Of a stretch of DNA of 64,000 bases, positions 1-11,500 are shown piece after piece (within the stretch, counting starts at the first letter, position 1; every line of letters begins with the position of its first letter). The position numbers and the translations under genes are program-made. Location: NCBI GenBank assembly GCA_905221605.1, contig CAJNDS010002442.1, positions 218,501 through 282,500 of the forward strand, read 5' to 3'. The notes beneath the pieces are model-generated. The model was not told the DNA's origin, ran no database searches, and was given only the letters and a program-made list of their open reading frames with translations. The stretch comes from Symbiodinium natans (taxonomy: Eukaryota > Sar > Dinophyceae > Suessiales > Symbiodiniaceae).

Positions 1-890
1 GAGGGATGCAGTCATCAAGACTTCATTTCAATGCACATCAACTTTGGCGAAAGCGGATGTCGACATGAAACTGTCTAGGAACAAACAGCCCTTCGGGCTC
101 TGACTTGCAAGAAGATCTTGTCAGGTTGGCAGGAGGGGTACTCCCCTCCCGTCTTTGAAATTGACCCCTCACCAAAGCGAGGGGCATCAGCGAGCTTGAC
201 TGCAGATATCGACCTGATTGATCTGCGACGACTTGCATGTTTCCCGCTCCCGCTTCGACGCCGAGGGTCACAAAAGGCAGATCCAGTGCCCAAACTGAAA
301 GGCGCTGGGCCACACTCTACCTGACACACGTTGCAGACACCTGCGCAAGGTCGCTGAGGATTCTTGCAGCAGGCTCCGTGCCACAGCTCTCAAGTTTTTT
401 TGAAATCCCAACCCCTCCATTCTGGAGGAGGATATAAGACATGAACAAAAGCGTACGCCGATGTTTCTCTGTGCAGCAGAACTGGGAAAATTCCGCGGCG
501 GGGCACCGACATTGATTAGCTTAGACTGGGAACCTTTAAACTCAGCTCTTGGCCCAGAAAGTCACATGAAAAGTTGATAATGGCAGGGTTGGTCCTTGGT
601 TCAGGGCATGGCTGAACTGCAAGTCCAACAATGGCTGCAGCAAGCGAACCACAGGGCAGCTTACGACTTACGGCTTACGTACTGGTCTACCTCGTGGGTG
701 ATCATGGGTGTCACCAACACCTTGCCAACCAAGCTACAGATTCCTGAAGCAGCGCGCGGACACGGGGCAAGCTATGCGCCGGCGCAACTCCCGAGTCCTT
801 CTTGAAACCACTTCTCTCCCAACAGAGCCTCGGTTGCAAAGGCTAGCTTAGGACGACAAGATGATACAACGGATACAAGATGCCACCTTA
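1..890. other. No confident gene
   Basis: Only short overlapping open frames on both strands were seen, none with a recognisable motif. The 3' exons of the downstream minus-strand kinase gene may lie here, because its kinase domain ends near 956 without a stop codon at the domain end, but I could not identify them. Confidence 0.4.
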
Positions 891-955
891 CATCATGTTG
901 CAACTCATGCTGGGAGTCCCATGTTGCGACATCTGATCTGAGTGCCGCACCTGGG

Positions 956-1937
956 CGGTGGGGCGCATCTGTGGTTCAATCTGCATGCATCGTTGGAGCA
1001 CATCCTTTCCAGTCGCGGAAATCTCTTTCCAACTGGCTCCCTGGCAGGTGACTGGCTTGGTGACCACAGCTTCCCTGAAGGCGTCCACATTCTTGAAGTC
1101 TGCAGCACGCTTTGGAAGCTGACCGGTCATGAGCAGGCACAGGCAGAGTCCTGCTGACCAAATGTCGCCGGCTTTGGCTGTACCCGAACATTCGCGGATG
1201 CTCCACGTGGTGAAGTCTCTGAAAAGCTCTGGTGGCCAGTACTCCTGCGTGCCGGTTACTGTGAGAGAGTCTCCCTCAAGCAGCCTTCCTGCCACGTTGA
1301 AATCAATTAGCCGAAGGTCATCGAAGTTTGCGCTGACCAGCCTGAAAGCCAAACTGGGAGACACACAGAACCCAAACAGCCCGGTTCTTCCTAAAGAGAA
1401 ACAGGCACAGCGATTCTATATCCTCTTGCAAGGAGCACGTTGTCACCTTTGATGTCCCTGTGGATGATATGCCGGGCATGGAGGTACTCTACAGCGCTTA
1501 ACAGCATCTGGAAGACCCTACGTGCCCGCTCCTCCGTGAGACCTCCGGTCTTCACACAGGATGTTCGGACCGCCTTGGTCAAAGTCTCCCCGGCAAAGTA
1601 TTCTAGAACAATGATGGCCTGATTGAAGTCGGAGAAATAGTCGATGGCCTTAATGATGTACGGATGATTGAGAGAACTCAGCGTCTCATACTCTCGCTTG
1701 ACGATCTGCCCCATCTCCTCAGCACCAGCTTGAGGCTGCGCAGTTTGGGGGCTTAAGGGCTTGTTCCGGGGGGCATGTTCACGAAGTCAAGGCAACTAAG
1801 TGGCCTCATCATCCACTCGCAGCATCTTCAACGCCACCTGCTTCCCGTCGGACTTACGCCGTCCTCTGTGGACGACACCCATGCAGCCTTGGCCGATGGA
1901 CTCCTGCACATCGTAGAGCTGCCTGGTTTGAAGCTGC
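956..1937 (-). CDS. Serine/threonine protein kinase domain, three exons
   Basis: A protein kinase catalytic domain reads on the minus strand in three exons: 1937-1805, 1717 to about 1425, and about 1345-956. The first carries the glycine loop (IGQGCMGVVHRG) and the VALK lysine. The second has the alphaC region (IVKREYETLSSLNHPYI) and the catalytic loop HRDIKGDN. The third has LRLIDFN in place of DFG, PPE in place of APE, DIWSAG, and the MRPTAQ end of the domain. Intron 1 uses a GC donor (GATGAG|GCCACT) and an AG|G acceptor; the last exon ends at a GT donor. The family phosphorylates Ser/Thr on proteins. The substrate is unknown, and nothing identifies a calcium or cyclic-nucleotide module. 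Only the junction between exons 2 and 3 is unresolved. The Asp of DFG is kept, so activity is possible. Confidence 0.85.
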
Positions 1938-2212
1938 CTATTTTTTGGGGGAGGGTGGGGGTTCCGAGATTGGGGGGTGTCTAGAACTCCAACAAGTCCC
2001 GATGGTAGAAGGGGGCCTTTGAGGGTTCAGGCAATGCTGTGGCTCACCTGGGGCGGAGGCCGTTCGCGAAGTGATGAAGCTAGATCTCTTCTTGTTGTTT
2101 TTCTTGGTGCTTGTTTTGGTAGCTGCTGCTGGTTGCGTTTGCGTTTGCTTGTTGCTGTTGTTGTGTCAGGGCCTATTGCATATCGTCGATCTTTGCGTGT
2201 CTAAACAATATG

Positions 2213-3110
2213 TCAAATTAAAGAGTATATCTCCAAAGTGTATCTGATGAATGTGCCACGCTGCTTGAGAGACGCATTCATTGTCATCTCGTGTCGTTCC
2301 AGTTCCAGCTTTGACCTCGTGTTCTGAAGCACGAGCTTGTTGGCCAGCTGGCGCCGCCACTGCAAGCCCTGCCACATCAAAGGGACTAAGGAACTCGGTT
2401 CCGGCACTCTTACCTCTTAATCCTCTTGCACGGCTGAAGAAACACACTTGGACTCTACAGAATCAGAAGAAACTGCGAAAGGCAGGCTGTCACAAACTGA
2501 TGGTCTGCACGAGTTGTCTACGAAGGTGGCTCGCGCTTCCTGTCCTGCCTTCAGCGCACGAACTCTAGTTGGGCCCCTGTCTGTCTTTTGGTTGATGCCG
2601 CTTGTTTGCGCCACAAGACATTGAGGAGCAAGGCCCTTTCTTCCGGAACGTGTCAATTCTGGCTCTGCTGTTCCTGGAGTAAAGACCCCAAACCTTTGTA
2701 ACCGTAACCCCAAATTGATGAACAACTACTTGCCTCGAACACTTAAGTCTCTCTTCAGAATTCTCTGCCGGGATGGGGCGTGGGAGATTGGTGCCCGGAG
2801 ATCTAGAGAATCAGCAAAGTTAACGACGGGCCCGTTGGGCCAAAATCGAACATCGAACTAACAACCCCGGTATGTAGGCCTTCGGCTTGGGTTTGAAGTC
2901 TGCCAGAGGCTCCATAGGGCCAGGAGGGGGCTCCGTGACGGCACGATCCCATCCTGTTGGCACATCGAATATGGCCGCCTTGGCTTTCCGGGCGCAGGCA
3001 ACGTCTAGGGTTTTGGGTGTTTTTGAGTCTCGAATTCTTCGAGACAGTCAGCGTCTCTACCTTGTCACTAATAACCTGCTGGTGGAGGGAGGCTTGGTAC
3101 ATGACAACTC
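2213..3110 (-). CDS. Probable N-terminal exons of the kinase gene or a separate upstream gene
   Basis: Three open stretches have coding-like composition on the minus strand: about 3102-2850, 2700-2420 and 2390-2250. The last reads as a basic amphipathic, coiled-coil-like segment (for example LANKLVLQNTRSKLELERHE). They lie immediately upstream of the kinase domain in the transcribed direction, so they could encode its N-terminal region. No domain is recognised and no junction could be proven. Confidence is low and the split into exons is approximate. Confidence 0.3.
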
Positions 3111-3487
3111 ACGCCGACGTGACTCCGCACAGGTACCTTGCAAAAGGAAAGCTTGATGGAGCTATCCAGCGCGCGAAATTAACTACACCTACATCTACCT
3201 ACCATTGAGGTCTGGATGCATCCCAACATTCATCTGACATCACTGCTTCCATGGCCATCTCGGCCATCGCGCAGAAGGGAGTCGCCAATTCGGCCGTCAA
3301 CACTACTTGTAGTACTTATCGGCTGTTGCGGCAAATGCTGAGAAAGATGGTTTTGCAAAAGGGTATATAATTGTTCATTGTTACCGTGCTCCAGCAACCT
3401 TGGACACCATACAGCAACGGTCCGGCCCCACAGTGCACATGACCCCAGAACCTGCAAAACAGCACGGTAGAGTTGTGAATCAGAAAC

Positions 3488-3540
3488 CCTAAAACACCGA
3501 AAAAGAAATATAAAAACAAAAAACTAAACACCCTAAACCC
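3488..3540. repeat. Degenerate telomere-like CCCTAAA motifs
   Basis: Several AAACCCTAAA / ACCCTAAACCC motifs occur in an A-rich stretch. They are degenerate and interstitial, not a chromosome end. Confidence 0.55.
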
Positions 3541-3627
3541 GAACTCGTTAACACCGTGAAGCTGGCAGCTGGCCTGAGCGGTTGTGTTTGGCAGTGGCTG
3601 TTGCCCCACTCACAGAGTGCCTGCCAT

Positions 3628-3658
<31 letters not shown>

Positions 3659-3705
3659 GCAGCAAGCAGCAGGAAGCAGCAGCAAGCAGCAGCAAGCAGG
3701 TGCAC
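3628..3705. repeat. CAG/AGC trinucleotide microsatellite
   Basis: An uninterrupted (CAG)n run is followed by interrupted CAAG/CAGCAG copies. The poly-Gln, poly-Ala and poly-Leu open frames across it are by-products of the repeat rather than evidence for a gene. Confidence 0.9.
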
Positions 3706-4372
3706 CAGCACCAGCAACGACAGCAGCGACAGCGGCCACAAACAACGGCAAGAACAACAGCAACGCTAAGGTGGCCAATGGCAACCCCCGCGCAGACCTG
3801 CCATGGACCCACATCCGCCCCCTGGGGTAAGCCTGCAGCTGGCAGCGAGCAGCTGCAGTGTAATGAAGGAGCAAGACACATGTTGCCATTGAGTGATACT
3901 AGTAGGGGTGCATCCTATGCTGCGTGTCACGCGTGTGAAGACCTTAAACTCACCAAGGCCTCTAGTAACTAGTAGCTAGTAGTGACAATCTCGCAATCCC
4001 ATCAGACCGCAGAAGCCGCAGGGCGCCCCTCGCCCTGGAGCCTCCCTGCAAGGCAGTGACTGGGTTGACTTTGACTGGGTGTCCTGCGAACTTGCCGGTT
4101 GCCTGATGTCTCCCAGTCCTGCCAGGGAGAAACAGCATGTCTGGAAGCATCAGGAAGGACACATTCAGCAGGAGCTCTAAAAAGCTTAGGTATAAGCTGA
4201 AGAATCACTGGAGAAGGGTTTGGCCTTTGCGCCGCCTGCCCTGTGGATCGCCAACTTGAACTCGATGGTGCCTCGGCGAAGCCACACGAGGCCACACGAG
4301 GCCACAAGCTCCTTCAATGTTTATCGAAGTGCCTCTGACCTCTGACTTCACTTCGCTTCACTTGATCTCACT

Positions 4373-4891
4373 TTGAAGAGCCTCAACTCAGGCCTGCACC
4401 AACATCACAGCTCTTCACATGCACCATCCCCATCCAACGCGGGAACCTGGACCATGCAGAAAGGGTGGGAGGAGAATGCAAGAGAATGCAAGTGCATGTC
4501 TCGCGTATCAAACCCCCAAGTCTCAGCTCCTGACACCTCTCCCGACGTGCACAGTTTGAGTCCTTTCACACAAGCTCTTGGCCGGAACAAGACTGCTGGA
4601 AAGCGAGACAAGAGGGCCTCTGTCGACTTCCCAGTTTCCCAACCTGGTGGAACATCACGGGCAAGAGCCCGGAAGCAAGGCCCCAAGCGCACTCGCCGAA
4701 CTTCATTGCAGCTGAGAGACTCGATGCATGAACCCACTGCAACAACAATGTCTCCGACCCCAGTGATGCCACAAACCTTGCTACAAAAGGAAAGATCTAG
4801 AGAAGGGCTCGGGGCAGGGGCGGGGGGCAGGGGCGGGGGGGGCAGGGGTGGGCAGGGGCCCCGTGGCTGCTCGCTGCTGAACTCCACGTAG
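4373..4891 (+). CDS. Doubtful open reading frame, ends in a G-rich tract
   Basis: A 172-codon frame on the plus strand is rich in Ser, Pro, Thr and Arg. It ends across a G-run tract at 4803-4862 that could form G-quadruplexes. A 169-codon frame on the other strand overlaps it almost entirely, so at most one is real. No domain, signal peptide or membrane segment is visible. Every recognised gene nearby is on the minus strand, which argues against this frame. It is listed as the main open feature of an otherwise empty stretch (about 3.7-5.0 kb). Confidence 0.15.
   Translation: MKSLNSGLHQHHSSSHAPSPSNAGTWTMQKGWEENARECKCMSRVSNPQVSAPDTSPDVHSLSPFTQALGRNKTAGKRDKRASVDFPVSQPGGTSRARARKQGPKRTRRTSLQLRDSMHEPTATTMSPTPVMPQTLLQKERSREGLGAGAGGRGGGGRGGQGPRGCSLLNST
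4803..4862 (+). repeat. G-run tract, G-quadruplex-prone
   Basis: Repeated GGGGCAGGGGCGGGG-type runs lie on the plus strand. There are more than four G-tracts of three or longer in 60 bp, the usual pattern for quadruplex formation. Confidence 0.7.
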
Positions 4892-5029
4892 CGCGTACGG
4901 GAAGGTTTGGCCACCGCGGGGCTAAGACTTCTGTGGATTTGGGAGGTTAAATGATCATGACAACACTACAACAGCTGCAAGGCTCCAAGGAGCCAGTCGT
5001 GACATCCGTGTACCCGAGAACTCAAAGAC

Positions 5030-5350
5030 ATCTTCTTGCTGAACATAGCTCTCTGCCTAGCTCGGGCTCGCGCTGCATCGAAATGAAGCTCATCCAGGAA
5101 GCCTTCGAACGCCGGGCAGTCGGATAGAATGAAGACAAGAAGATGACGATTCCTTTTTCATTGCTGAGTTCCAGGCTGCCGGAGGCGTTGCTCGTCTTTG
5201 CTTTGGGTGTAATGGGAATTGGCACAGCCTGCGTCAGCCCCAATCTGCTTGCTGCGCACTGCTTTTCAAGGGCCGGGGAAACTCGACAGTCCGGATTCTT
5301 GGGCCATTGCATACGCGTCAGCATCATCAGCAGAGAAGCTTGTCTTCCGG
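5030..5350 (-). CDS. Probable downstream exons, perhaps of the CBM20 gene
   Basis: Two coding-like minus-strand stretches follow the CBM20 exons: about 5335-5270 (TSFSADDADAYAMAQESG after an AG acceptor) and about 5130-5035 (CPAFEGFLDELHFDAARAR). They show no domain I recognise. Position and strand make them candidates for the C-terminal part of the CBM20 protein, but no junction was confirmed. Confidence 0.35.
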
Positions 5351-5599
5351 CTCCTTCCGCTTGCATACCTCCGAAACAGAAACAACTCTCTCACTCTCCC
5401 CTTGTCCGAGCAAGGAGCCCAGGGGAGCTCCCCAACAAACCCCTTCGGGGAGCCCCAGGGCAGCCCTGAAGGCGCACCGAGGACCGTAGCCGTCGATCAC
5501 CCCAAACAAGGGGGTGTGGCCCCTCCAATCGCAGAGGTGTCGGAGCATTCCAACATCGACTTGCCAGGGCTCAAGACCCAAGAGCCTCTATAAGACCCT

Positions 5600-8500
5600 T
5601 AAGGCCGCGGCTCTGCTGGTCCCGACTTTGTGATGATCTCTCCGCTCGCGTCGAAGCCGTAAAAGCGATTGCCACCTGCCACGGAGGCAGCGTGCAGCTG
5701 GCGGATTCTTGTGTCGTCCTGAAGCCTAGGGCCGCGACCACCTTCCCAGGTCGCACTGTTATCCTTGGGGTCGTAGATCACAAACTTGTATTCCTAAGTC
5801 CAAGCAGCGCAGGCAAGGGTAGATCACGCCCACTCGTACTTTAGCACCATCAGACATGGCAGCCCCTTGCGTGCCAGAAGATGCCAGCAAGTGTCTGTGT
5901 TGCATTCCTGCAAAAGACACACACACACACACACAGCCAAGACACAGCAACGAATTCTAACGGTCGATGAATGGTCAACTGTGCCTGACAGTCAACGCTT
6001 CCCGACCATTTCGGGTACTCATGGGCCTGCGCGCATACGCTCAGGGATATGCTGTCTATGGTTGGGCTTAGCCCGCTTACTACACGCGGACATCCAGCAG
6101 GGATTGCGCAGCTAAAGATGTGAGCCAAAGGCATCGAAGTAGACACAGACAGTGCTGTTTCAATGGGACAGAGAAAACGAGACAGAGAGTGTCTGCGAGA
6201 GAGGTGTCTACCCCATGCATGGAATGGCATAGAAGAGAGAGAGAGAGAGAGGTCCGAGAGAGAGGTGTCTTCCCCCATCGGAGCGCAAAAAACCATAGAA
6301 AATCGATCGAAGTTGCAATGTGCCATGCACACTAGCAAGCATGTGTCACACGAGCGTCCTCAACTTCGACGGTTGGGACGGAAAAGGTTCTGTTCGAGGG
6401 GGTGACGAAAAAGAAGCCCTTTGGGGGCGACTGCTATGTGCTGTGAGGTTGGAACATGCTCGCCTGTCTTTGGGCTGCATACACCTGAAACTTTGTACAT
6501 GAACGCTCTCAATGCGCAGCTGCGGGCAAAAACCGCTGCTCATCGTTGCGCAAGGGAGACCGGCTGGCTAGCCTCCCACACCACTCAACTTGTTCTTGGC
6601 CCACTGACTGAAAACATCAACTACGCGGCAATCTGCGACCAAGTTGCAAAACCTAGCGAGTCCTGCAAGTCAGGGAGGTAAGGAGAATCTACGACAAAGC
6701 TGATCAAACAGCAACTCTGTCCCTTTCGCTCTCTGCACACATGGCCCCCCGCCAATAAGTGCGCGCAAGTCCCAGGCGCCTCTGTCTCTCTCTTCTTATT
6801 CTTCTTTTCTGCTTATTCTTCTTCTTCTTACCAGCGAAGAAGGCCCCCCTATCGAAGCATGTTGAGCACATTTGGACCAACCACACTAGACAACTATCGC
6901 GGTACCAGGTCGTACCAGGTGTTGGTAGAATTGTCAGGATGCTCGAGAGGCGAAGCACATCTAGCAGGTACTCATCTCTTTACATTCTGGCCTTTGGGCC
7001 TGCTGGTTTGCACTCCGTATGCACTGTCCGTTACTCCGTTGTTCCACATGGCTCCTACACGGGGAGATTTCAACGGACATCAATCGGTCCTCGTACTCCT
7101 TGGGGCTCATGATCCGCCACTGACCTTCTCCGCGTAACTCCTACGCTCCCAACGATGCGATGCTGACAAGGCTGACAAGATGTGTCGACAAGGGCCGCAA
7201 GACCGCTTGATACAACTGCTTCAAGTCTACTATTCGTCTGCTCAAAAGAGCTCCAGAATAAGGTCGTGGTATTCGACCAGGCTGGGCCGGTGACCCACTG
7301 AGACGTATCCTGACTCGGCAATCTTCATTCTCTGCACGGAGCTGTCAAAAGAGTGCAGAAACCCTAAGCCCTCATGAAGATCATGGCCTATGCCACGGTC
7401 TTCCAGAGATTTGTAGAGGTTGCGCTCGTCGGGAACTGGCAGTGCAGAGGTTGCTTCATCCAAGACCACCATCCTGTCAGAAGAGTACTATTGCAGCCAG
7501 CTTTGCCGCATTCCTGCTCTGCCGACCATCACAGCTTATATTCTATACATCATATACATGTGTACACCATTACGCATCATGAGTCCCAGCAATTGTCCCA
7601 GTAGCTGTCCTTCGCTGATATTTCGCCTCCAACAACAAAGTACTGGTTGTTGTCTCGTTGCTGAAAAGTCTCTGGCGCTAATCACAGGACCCCAGACTCG
7701 TCCTGACCCCGTCTACTCAACACGACCCATTTCGGCGTTTAAGGCCGGCATCAAAGATTATCATGAAAAGCCTTGCTGGAAATCTTGGAATCTTGGAGAT
7801 CCTAGGCGGTTTAGGGTTTAGGGTTGAGAGTTTAGGGTTGAGGGTTTAGGGTCAAACAAGATCCAGTTTCGCTTTGAGAGGGTCTGGGATCCTGGATCCC
7901 GTGTTAGGTTGACAACGCGCCTGGGATCTAAGACGCGGGATCCAAGATCCCCCAAAGCGCCGATACATACATACATACATACATACATACATACATACAT
8001 ACATACATACATACATACATACATACATACATACATACATACATACATACATAATACATACGTATATATATATATATATATCATATGTACGCATGCATGT
8101 GTGCGCGTGATGTGCCATGACATGATGTGGCACGAGATGTGCAGCGCAGGCAGCTCGCAAAGCTGGGCCCACACTCGGCCTCGGCTTCGCGATGAGGCAG
8201 CGCGCTGCTGCCAGGCGCTGCTGCTCTCCGAGTGAAAGCACTCGAGTCCAGTCGACCACCTTACAGGGTCTTTTGGGTTTAGGACTGTTTAGGAAGTTTA
8301 GGGGTTAGGGTCTACTGTTCAGGGGTGTGCCAGGATACATGGCATGAAGCCCCCCCCCATCCTGCAGCAACACTCCACAAAATCACAGACAGCTGTTGCG
8401 CCAAGCAGCCGTCTCGAAGCCCTGCTCAAACCGGCTTGGCAGGTCTCCAAGACCGAATCTGCCTCGGCCAAGCTTTGCAAGCAGCTCGCTTTTTCCGCCA

Positions 8501-11500
8501 AGGACAAGTCTTGGCTGGTCAGCTAAACCACAGTAAGGATTCCCTCGCCCAAGTGGCCAAGCACCTGCCTCAGAACATCATCGTCAACTGCCTCAGAATT
8601 TGTATGTTAATCAGCAAAGTCCATGCATCTAAAGATGACCGGGCATGTGGCCCAAGCATTCTGCACAAGAATGAGCGAGGAGCCGTCGCGCCAGGCTCGG
8701 ACGGATACAGTAGCTGAGACCGCAAATCTCCAAGGGGCCTTGATGGGAGAACCCAGCACGGACAGATGCAATTAAAGCCACACTCGCTTAAGTCATCCAA
8801 GATTCATGTACGGCTTCTGAGGGAGGAAGAACATCTCGGACATCTGGGGCCGGCGAATGCTGCCTCGACCTCTGAGAAGCTCACAATATTGTTGGCAGAA
8901 CCGTTTGTTCCGCTTGCTGTTCCTTCTGACCATGGGCCTTGGGTCCAAAGCCCAGCAATGGCGCGGAGAATGCTGCTCTTGCCAACGCCGCTGCTGCCTG
9001 GATTCGGAGGAGAGGAAACCGACCAAAAACAAGCTTTGATTTGACTTAGGGCATCAAAAACGACAGCGTCACAAGTGGAATGCTAGAGAACGCGCTAGAC
9101 TCTGCTAGACCAAAGACAAGAAACCGACGACCAAGAGCCGGCTCGGCAGCTCCATCGATCCGCCAGTTGGCACGCTGAGATTGATGCTCACGTCCTTCAC
9201 AAGCGTTCCTGAAGCACATGCGCTCAACATCATTCAGCATCGCTCAACACCGACAGCGTAAATTCGACGTAGATCCCATCCCTCATCACCTGGATCTGTG
9301 CCAAGTCAACTACACATCAAGAGCCGGATGGCACCAAGCTTCTACCAGTTGGCGTCCAAATCGTAACCTTCTCCAGTGCAATCTGCTCGCTGTCGCTGTC
9401 GTGAGTGTGGGTCGCAATCCTGCATCGACTCCCGATTGAAGTGCCACTTAGACGATCGTTGACGTCGGGATATGCTTGCAACGAGTCACATGATGCTGAT
9501 ATCGGTGATGCTGCAATGCTCTGAGCTACACGGAGACAAGCAAACAGAAAAGAATCACCGAGCATGGAGTCAGCGCAGTCCTGGCATCTCCCGAAGATTC
9601 TTCAAAGAACTCCTTGCGGGACAAGGCAATCGCTTCGTAGAACATGCCCAAGCGATTGACGCCCGCGGAGAATCGGCTGATGTCCTGCGAGGGGCTCAGA
9701 ATGGTTTCGTGTTGTCCTTCAAGATTCCAGCTCTTGCAAAGCATGCGATACGGCAGGATGCAACTTACAACTTACAACGCCTGAATTCGGTTCACGATGA
9801 TGGTGACCGAGCCTAAGCTGACACATGACGCAAGACATGACGCAAGATCCCCAAAACAGCAAAGGCGCAACCTTAAATCCTAAACCCCAAACCGTTTTTG
9901 CAGGCCGGGCTCTGAGCACCATGGAGAAGGCGAAGGACACCTGCCCGAAAGTGCCGAAGTCCACTTTGCCTGCAAAGTAGAGGCCGCCCACGACGAAGTA
10001 GGGCACCAGACGGGCGACCTACGGCATTGCGAAACAGCATGTGGGCATTTCCCAAGATAGGGGGGGTACCCCTTTCATACCCCTAAATAGAATAGAACCC
10101 CCTTATAGGGACCCCCAAAAAGGGTACACCTATTTTCGGAAACCTCCATGTAGTCTGCAGTGACACTGACAGCTGTGGTGGGGACTCTGCGCTGCACAAA
10201 GTAGCACAACAACTGTCAGCACGGAATACAGGCGGCCCAGGCGCGTAGAAGAAGACCTTTTGATAAAAGGTCAAGCCTGTAGTCCACTGGATCACCTTGT
10301 CGTAGTTCTGCACAGCCGCTCTCAGCTTGTCCTGACAAGTCGTCTCAGTCCCAAGCAGGTCCAGCATTCTATCCCATCCCACTCCTTCTGCGCTGCAGAG
10401 CTTGTCTGCTTTACTTGAAAACGGTCCTTGACAACATCACTCTCTTTCTGCTCACCCTGGTAGAAGGCGATGGCTTCGGCATTGTCGCGCACATGAACTA
10501 GAGAATAACGGAAATCTGCTTGCAACTGCAACTGCTTGTAGTTGATTCCGATGAGGGTGCTGCCAACAGACAGCGCGATCCTCGCAGTTTGTGCTCACAA
10601 GCATCAGGATGCATCAGGGAGGTGCTTCTTGCTCATGTGCTTTTGACAACACCCCGTGTCAGTCTTCAAACTTGCTCAAACCTTGCCGGGGGACACCGTC
10701 CCAAGGGCGGCATACACGACGAGAGCATAAGTGAGCTGCTCCGACGTCGTCCAGAGAATGGCCGCAAACGATAGGAGGTTGGAGAACGATCCGAGGATGT
10801 CAAGAAGGAAGCCAAGGGTCTCGCTGGTGAAGGCATCCTGAGCATGAAAAAAGATTTTTTGCTAAAAAAACACGAGACATTGGCAAACTATACTGGGCAT
10901 GTGCGCGCTAAAAGTGTTAAAGGTGTTGTCAAAACTCCAAGAAGCCCCTGAATTATATAAGCCCCGGAACTGGTGGCACGCAAGTCTGGAGGGGCTTCTT
11001 GATCATCATGAGGATTTTGGCTTGAAGGGTTTTAGGATTTTGGGTGCAGGATTTGGCGGAACAGATTCGGGCAAGGCGCTATGTCTTCTGAGATTCGCTG
11101 ATCTGGATTGTCTATCTTCGTACTCGTTGAGTTGGAGTCCAAAAGATAGTATGCTCGGTGCGCAAAGTACTCATCCAGGATCATGACGCTCAAGTTCTGA
11201 CGCCACGCGTTTGCCAGGCTCATCCGCACGAACCGGTAAAAAGCAATCGTGGGGACAGCAACCACTAGGACGACGATGAAGAGCTGCAACTGCGTGTAGA
11301 AGGCGGACTCGTTCTTCGCAACGAGCACGTTGTCCAAAGAGCGGAACACAAAGCTGACAACAACATTGATGCCCGTAACGCACAGCAGCAAAAAGATCAA
11401 GAGCGCCAGAAGGCCCCATTGCTTCCAGCGGTCAGCAAGCTCCTCCCTGCGACTGAGAAATAAAGCGCCGGAAGCCGCGATCCCCGCGGTCGCCACCCCC

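Noticed and set aside
7818-8259. Long frames with YMYVC or IHTY repeats
   Set aside because: Created by the ACAT microsatellite in an ABC transporter intron; only the LSLGEQQRL end of the minus frame is a real exon.
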